The notes beneath the pieces are model-generated. The model saw only the letters and a program-made list of their open reading frames with translations. It did no database searches and was not told the origin of the DNA. The position numbers and the translations under genes were made by a program. Source: Flavobacteriaceae bacterium MAR_2010_188 (lineage in GTDB: Bacteria; Bacteroidota; Bacteroidia; Flavobacteriales; Flavobacteriaceae). From it: DNA of 64,000 nt. The DNA lies in the NCBI GenBank assembly GCA_900104375.1, contig LT629302.1, positions 434,001 through 498,000 of the forward strand, written 5' to 3'. Shown here piece by piece: positions 61,062 through 64,000 of this stretch; positions within the stretch are counted from its first letter, which is position 1; every line of letters starts with the position of its first letter.

Positions 61062-62474
61062 ATGCTAAACAAGGACACAATTATTGCCGTAGCAACAGCT
61101 TCTGGAAATGGAGCGATTGCCGTAATCAGGATTTCTGGTCCAGATGCAATCACTTTGGTTTCTCAATACTTCTCTGCTCTTTCTGGCTTAAATATGAAAA
61201 ATGCCCAGAGCCACACGGTGCATTTAGGAAATATTAAAGTTGAAAATCGGGTTCTTGATCAGGCTTTGGTTACGGTGTTTAAAAATCCAAAATCGTATAC
61301 GGGTGAAGATGTGGTTGAAATTTCTTGCCATGGAAGTCATTATATTCAACAGCAAATTTTGAATCTTTTCTTAAGCAATGGCTGCCGAATGGCGAAAGCT
61401 GGTGAATTTACCCTTAGAGCGTTCTTAAATGGAAAAATGGATCTGAGCCAGGCGGAAGCTGTGGCCGATTTAATAGCAAGTGATAATGCGGCTTCTCACC
61501 AAATCGCCATGCAGCAGATGAGGGGAGGATTTTCTTCTGAAATTTCAAAATTACGGCAAGAACTTTTAAACTTCGCTTCATTGATTGAGCTAGAACTCGA
61601 TTTTGCCGAGGAAGATATAGCATTTGCAGATAGAAAGGAATTTTCAGCTCTAATTGAAAGAATCATTATGGTCCTAAAGGGATTGATTGATTCTTTTGCA
61701 GTCGGTAATGTTCTAAAAAATGGAATTCCGGTGGCGATTATTGGCGAGCCAAATGTGGGGAAATCAACACTATTAAACGCCTTGTTAAATGAAGAACGCG
61801 CCATTGTCTCAGAGGTCGCAGGAACAACAAGGGATTCTATTGAAGATGAAATCTCCATCGGAGGGATTGGTTTCAGGTTTATCGATACTGCAGGAATAAG
61901 AGAAACCGAAGACATTGTTGAGTCCATTGGGATAAAGAAAACCTTTGAAAAGATTGGGCAAGCACAGCTGGTTCTTTTTGTAATTAGCAGCAAGAGTTTA
62001 AAAGAAGGTAATTTCGATACTAAAAAACTTATATCTGAAGTATCCAAGATTCACGAAAAATTTCCCGATAAAAAATTATTGATTGTTGCCAATAAAGCCG
62101 ACCAGCTTTCTGAAGATGAAAGAATTAAATTGAAAACTGCTTTAAATTCAATCGGCAATGCAGAAAACTTATTCCTTTCTGCCAAAACTAAAGAAGGATT
62201 GGAAGAATTAAAAAATCGCCTTGGGGATTTTGTAAATACCGGTGCACTTCGAAATAATAATACTATCGTAACTAACAGTCGCCATTTTGATGCATTGCAA
62301 AAAGCATTACAAGAAATTTACGAAGTCCGTTCTGGATTGGACGAAAACAAATCTGGTGATCTTCTCGCAATCGATATCCGGCAGGCACTCTTTCATTTTG
62401 GCGAAATAACCGGGGAAATCAGCAATGATGAGTTGCTAGGCAACATATTTGCTAATTTCTGTATCGGGAAATAA
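61062..62474 (+). CDS. mnmE: tRNA modification GTPase MnmE
   Basis: 470 residues from ATG 61062 (MLNKDTIIAVATASG). With MnmG it makes the cmnm5 group at U34 of several tRNAs. The N-terminal formyl-THF binding domain (1-115) has ENRVLDQALVTVFKNPKSYTGEDVVEISCHG; the helical domain surrounds the GTPase domain, with P-loop GEPNVGKS (228-235), DTAGIRETED, NKAD and SAKT; the C-terminus ends FCIGK, with the zinc/potassium-site Cys. An integrase gene begins 150 bp after the stop. Confidence 0.97.
   Translation: MLNKDTIIAVATASGNGAIAVIRISGPDAITLVSQYFSALSGLNMKNAQSHTVHLGNIKVENRVLDQALVTVFKNPKSYTGEDVVEISCHGSHYIQQQILNLFLSNGCRMAKAGEFTLRAFLNGKMDLSQAEAVADLIASDNAASHQIAMQQMRGGFSSEISKLRQELLNFASLIELELDFAEEDIAFADRKEFSALIERIIMVLKGLIDSFAVGNVLKNGIPVAIIGEPNVGKSTLLNALLNEERAIVSEVAGTTRDSIEDEISIGGIGFRFIDTAGIRETEDIVESIGIKKTFEKIGQAQLVLFVISSKSLKEGNFDTKKLISEVSKIHEKFPDKKLLIVANKADQLSEDERIKLKTALNSIGNAENLFLSAKTKEGLEELKNRLGDFVNTGALRNNNTIVTNSRHFDALQKALQEIYEVRSGLDENKSGDLLAIDIRQALFHFGEITGEISNDELLGNIFANFCIGK
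62457..62474 (+). other. Candidate attachment site at the mnmE 3' end
   Basis: The 18 bp TTCTGTATCGGGAAATAA encode FCIGK and the stop of mnmE. The same 18-bp segment of trmE/mnmE is the known attB of SGI1-type islands in Gammaproteobacteria. A tyrosine recombinase gene starts 150 bp downstream. The partner repeat is not in the window. Confidence 0.4.
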
Positions 62475-62565
62475 TATTGGTTTCCTTTGATGTTATTTTA
62501 TGTTCTTTTCGTTGACTGTCAATTAATTAAGTAAAATAATTCTTTCTCTCTATTTCCTTATTTAT

Positions 62566-62573
62566 TATATTTG
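62566..62573 (+). promoter_or_regulatory. -7 promoter box (TATATTTG) of the integrase
   Basis: A perfect TAnnTTTG box directly before the first of four GTACTAC-type repeats. Predicted transcription start about 62580, inside the repeats. Confidence 0.55.
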
Positions 62574-62622
62574 GTACTACACATGTACTACGTTATTAAA
62601 TTATGTAGTACAAACGTACGAC
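62574..62622. promoter_or_regulatory. Dyad of four GTACTAC half-sites before the integrase
   Basis: GTACTAC at 62574-62580 and 62585-62591, the inverse GTAGTAC at 62605-62611, and GTACGAC at 62616-62622. Start-to-start spacings are 11, 20 and 11 bp, symmetric about 62598. The inner pair mirrors perfectly; the outer pair imperfectly. It lies between the -7 box and the ATG, fit for an operator or a recombinase-binding region. Confidence 0.6.
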
Positions 62623-62625
62623 ATT

Positions 62626-63762
62626 ATGAAAATATCTCTAATTGAAAGGAAATTGCCTAGTGGCAAAATTAGCTTGATAATTGATTACTATAAGGGTTCG
62701 GAAATTTCATCGGAAGGAAAGAGAAAACATATACGAGACCGTGAAAATCTAAAATTGTATTTATTTAGTGAACCTAAAAATGCTGTTGAAAGAAAAGAGA
62801 ATAAACAGACAATGGTATTAGCCAAAAAAATACTGTCGATTAGGGAAGCAGAATATTACCAAGGTAAGTTTGATTTAAAAAATACAGCAAAAGGCAAAAG
62901 ACGATTTTTGGATTTCTTTAGTGAGAAAGTGGAAGAGAGGTCTGAAAGTGCTAAAAACTATGGCAACTGGACTGCCGCATTCATTCATTTGCAGCGTTGT
63001 ATTTCGGCGAATACTATGTTTGACGAAATTGATGAAAATTTTGTGAACCGCGTACGTAAATATTTTGACAAGAAAGCGCATACTAAGAGTGCTTTACCGT
63101 TATCCCTCAACTCTAAATATTCATACTTCAATAAATTTAAGGCCTCCTTAAGAGCCGCTTTTGATGAAGGTTATTTGGCACTTAACTATGCCACAAAAGT
63201 GAAGTCTTTTGAACAAGCAGAAAGCCAAAGAGAGTATCTTACTTTCCAAGAGTTACAAATTTTGGTTAATACTGAATGCAAATATGAAGTCTTAAAACGT
63301 GCTTTTTTATTCTCATGTCTATCGGGTTTAAGATGGTCAGATATCAGTGCGATGAGTTGGTCTGAAGTGCGAGATGAGGATAACACGAGCCGTGTCAACT
63401 TTAGACAAAAGAAAACTGATGGAGTAGAATATCTTTATATCTCGAACCAAGCACGTGAACTGTTAGGCGAACGACACTCATCAGATGATAGGGTATTTAC
63501 TGGTCTAAAATATTCAGCAGTTTACAACAATGAAATAGTTCGTTGGTGCAATCGGGCAGGAATTTCGAAGCACATAACTTTTCATAGTGCAAGACATACC
63601 AACGCAGTTTTGTTATTGGAGAATGGCGCAGATATTTATACGGTTTCCAAACGATTAGGACATAGAGAGATAAGAACTACTCAAATTTATGCTAAAATTA
63701 TTGATACTAAAATGAAGGAAGCGGCAAACTGTATTCCTGTCTTAAATTTCTCAATCAATTAG
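62626..63762 (+). CDS. Tyrosine recombinase / site-specific integrase
   Basis: 378 residues. N-terminal arm-binding-like region (1-85), SAM-like core-binding domain (about 95-195; FLDFFSEKVEERSESAKNYGNW) and catalytic domain (200-370). Active-site residues: R236 (SGLRWSDI), K262 or K263 in RQKKTDG, H320 and R323 (TFHSARHTNAV), H346 (LGHREIR) and the nucleophile Y355. This layout is that of Bacteroidota phage and conjugative-element integrases. All residues are present, so it looks active. It lies in the same direction as mnmE, just after its 3' end. Confidence 0.94.
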   Translation: MKISLIERKLPSGKISLIIDYYKGSEISSEGKRKHIRDRENLKLYLFSEPKNAVERKENKQTMVLAKKILSIREAEYYQGKFDLKNTAKGKRRFLDFFSEKVEERSESAKNYGNWTAAFIHLQRCISANTMFDEIDENFVNRVRKYFDKKAHTKSALPLSLNSKYSYFNKFKASLRAAFDEGYLALNYATKVKSFEQAESQREYLTFQELQILVNTECKYEVLKRAFLFSCLSGLRWSDISAMSWSEVRDEDNTSRVNFRQKKTDGVEYLYISNQARELLGERHSSDDRVFTGLKYSAVYNNEIVRWCNRAGISKHITFHSARHTNAVLLLENGADIYTVSKRLGHREIRTTQIYAKIIDTKMKEAANCIPVLNFSIN

Positions 63763-64000
63763 AATTTCTGCGTTTTAAAATCCTGAAAAAGATAAAATAT
63801 TCATTTATTATTGTTAATAACTCAAAATATATCTCAAAATCATCATTATTTGGCAATTTGATTTAGTTTAATTTGATGCTTAATATATCCTAAAAAAATT
63901 TCTGGTAAATAATTCCATTCTAAATGATTCTAAATGAATTAATACGCTGTTTACCAAATCTTTGTGTATAACTTACTTCGATTCTTTTTCCTTTCATTAG
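63763..64000. other. AT-rich gap after the integrase
   Basis: No gene is supported. The stretch is very AT-rich and has a short direct repeat CTAAATGA(A/T)T near 63920-63940. A 25-codon frame on the minus strand from about 63997 (MKGKRIEVSYTQRF...) is too short to call. This may be the interior of the integrated element. Confidence 0.5.

Noticed and set aside
61496-62047. 183-codon open frame antisense to mnmE
   Set aside because: It is a shadow of the mnmE coding sequence with Ser/Phe-rich composition and no independent support.
63920-63997. 25-codon minus-strand frame at the right edge
   Set aside because: Too short, no recognisable motif, no promoter box.

Overview
The window is AT-rich bacterial chromosome from a member of the Flavobacteriaceae (Bacteroidota). 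The evidence is the protein set: a DUF4290 protein, a tricorn-like S41 peptidase, the fused E1 alpha/beta 2-oxoacid dehydrogenase, many short lipoproteins, and a stand-alone HsdR-N protein beside holA. Several TAnnTTTG promoter boxes of the Bacteroidota type lie just upstream of genes, Shine-Dalgarno sequences are scarce, and some genes start with TTG. No rRNA, tRNA or CRISPR array is visible. The genus cannot be fixed from the sequence.

Layout. 0-8 kb: the end of a START-like gene, a PabC-like lyase, YqgE, HU, an AAA ATPase-recQ-fmt operon, DUF493, DUF4290 and murA. 8-19 kb: secreted and lipoproteins (YCF48-like, metallophosphoesterase, TlpA-like), pheT, recG and a patatin. 19.7-29.7 kb: an exported-hydrolase region with two paralogous M20 amidohydrolases, a penicillin acylase, an AsmA-like protein, DsrE and glutaredoxin-like proteins, and a decayed FMN-binding glutamate synthase pseudogene. 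29.8-38.4 kb: a UvrD-type helicase, an L-threonylcarbamoyladenylate synthase, the S41/tricorn protease, a complete IS3-family element and an OmpA lipoprotein. 38.4-52.6 kb: glycosyltransferase, holA, PfpI, DUF202, the fused E1, a probably inactive M1-peptidase-like outer membrane protein, a LOG-family protein and uvrA. 52.8-62.5 kb: GGT, AcpH-like, glmM, LpxL-like acyltransferase, rhomboid, a TlpA thioredoxin and mnmE. 62.6-63.8 kb: a tyrosine recombinase directly after mnmE, probably the left end of an integrated element that continues past the window.

Most genes are housekeeping (cell wall precursors: murA, glmM; translation: fmt, pheT, mnmE, YrdC; DNA repair and replication: recQ, recG, uvrD-like, uvrA, holA) interleaved with cell-envelope proteins. 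The accessory content is limited to the IS3 element, the pseudogene, the integrase and a family of intergenic repeats.

The most unusual signals are: (1) five intergenic blocks built from 7-bp tandem units, several with a CCTGCC...GGCAGG hairpin, all in the same orientation, four of them ending at the stop codon of a minus-strand gene; (2) an integrase beside the mnmE 3' end, the same target used by SGI1-type islands, with a symmetric four-site dyad over its own promoter; (3) an intact IS3 element with an A_AAA_AAG frameshift site, inserted 77 bp upstream of the S41 peptidase; (4) a MurA with Asp in place of the fosfomycin-target Cys; (5) an M1-like outer membrane protein lacking the zinc site.
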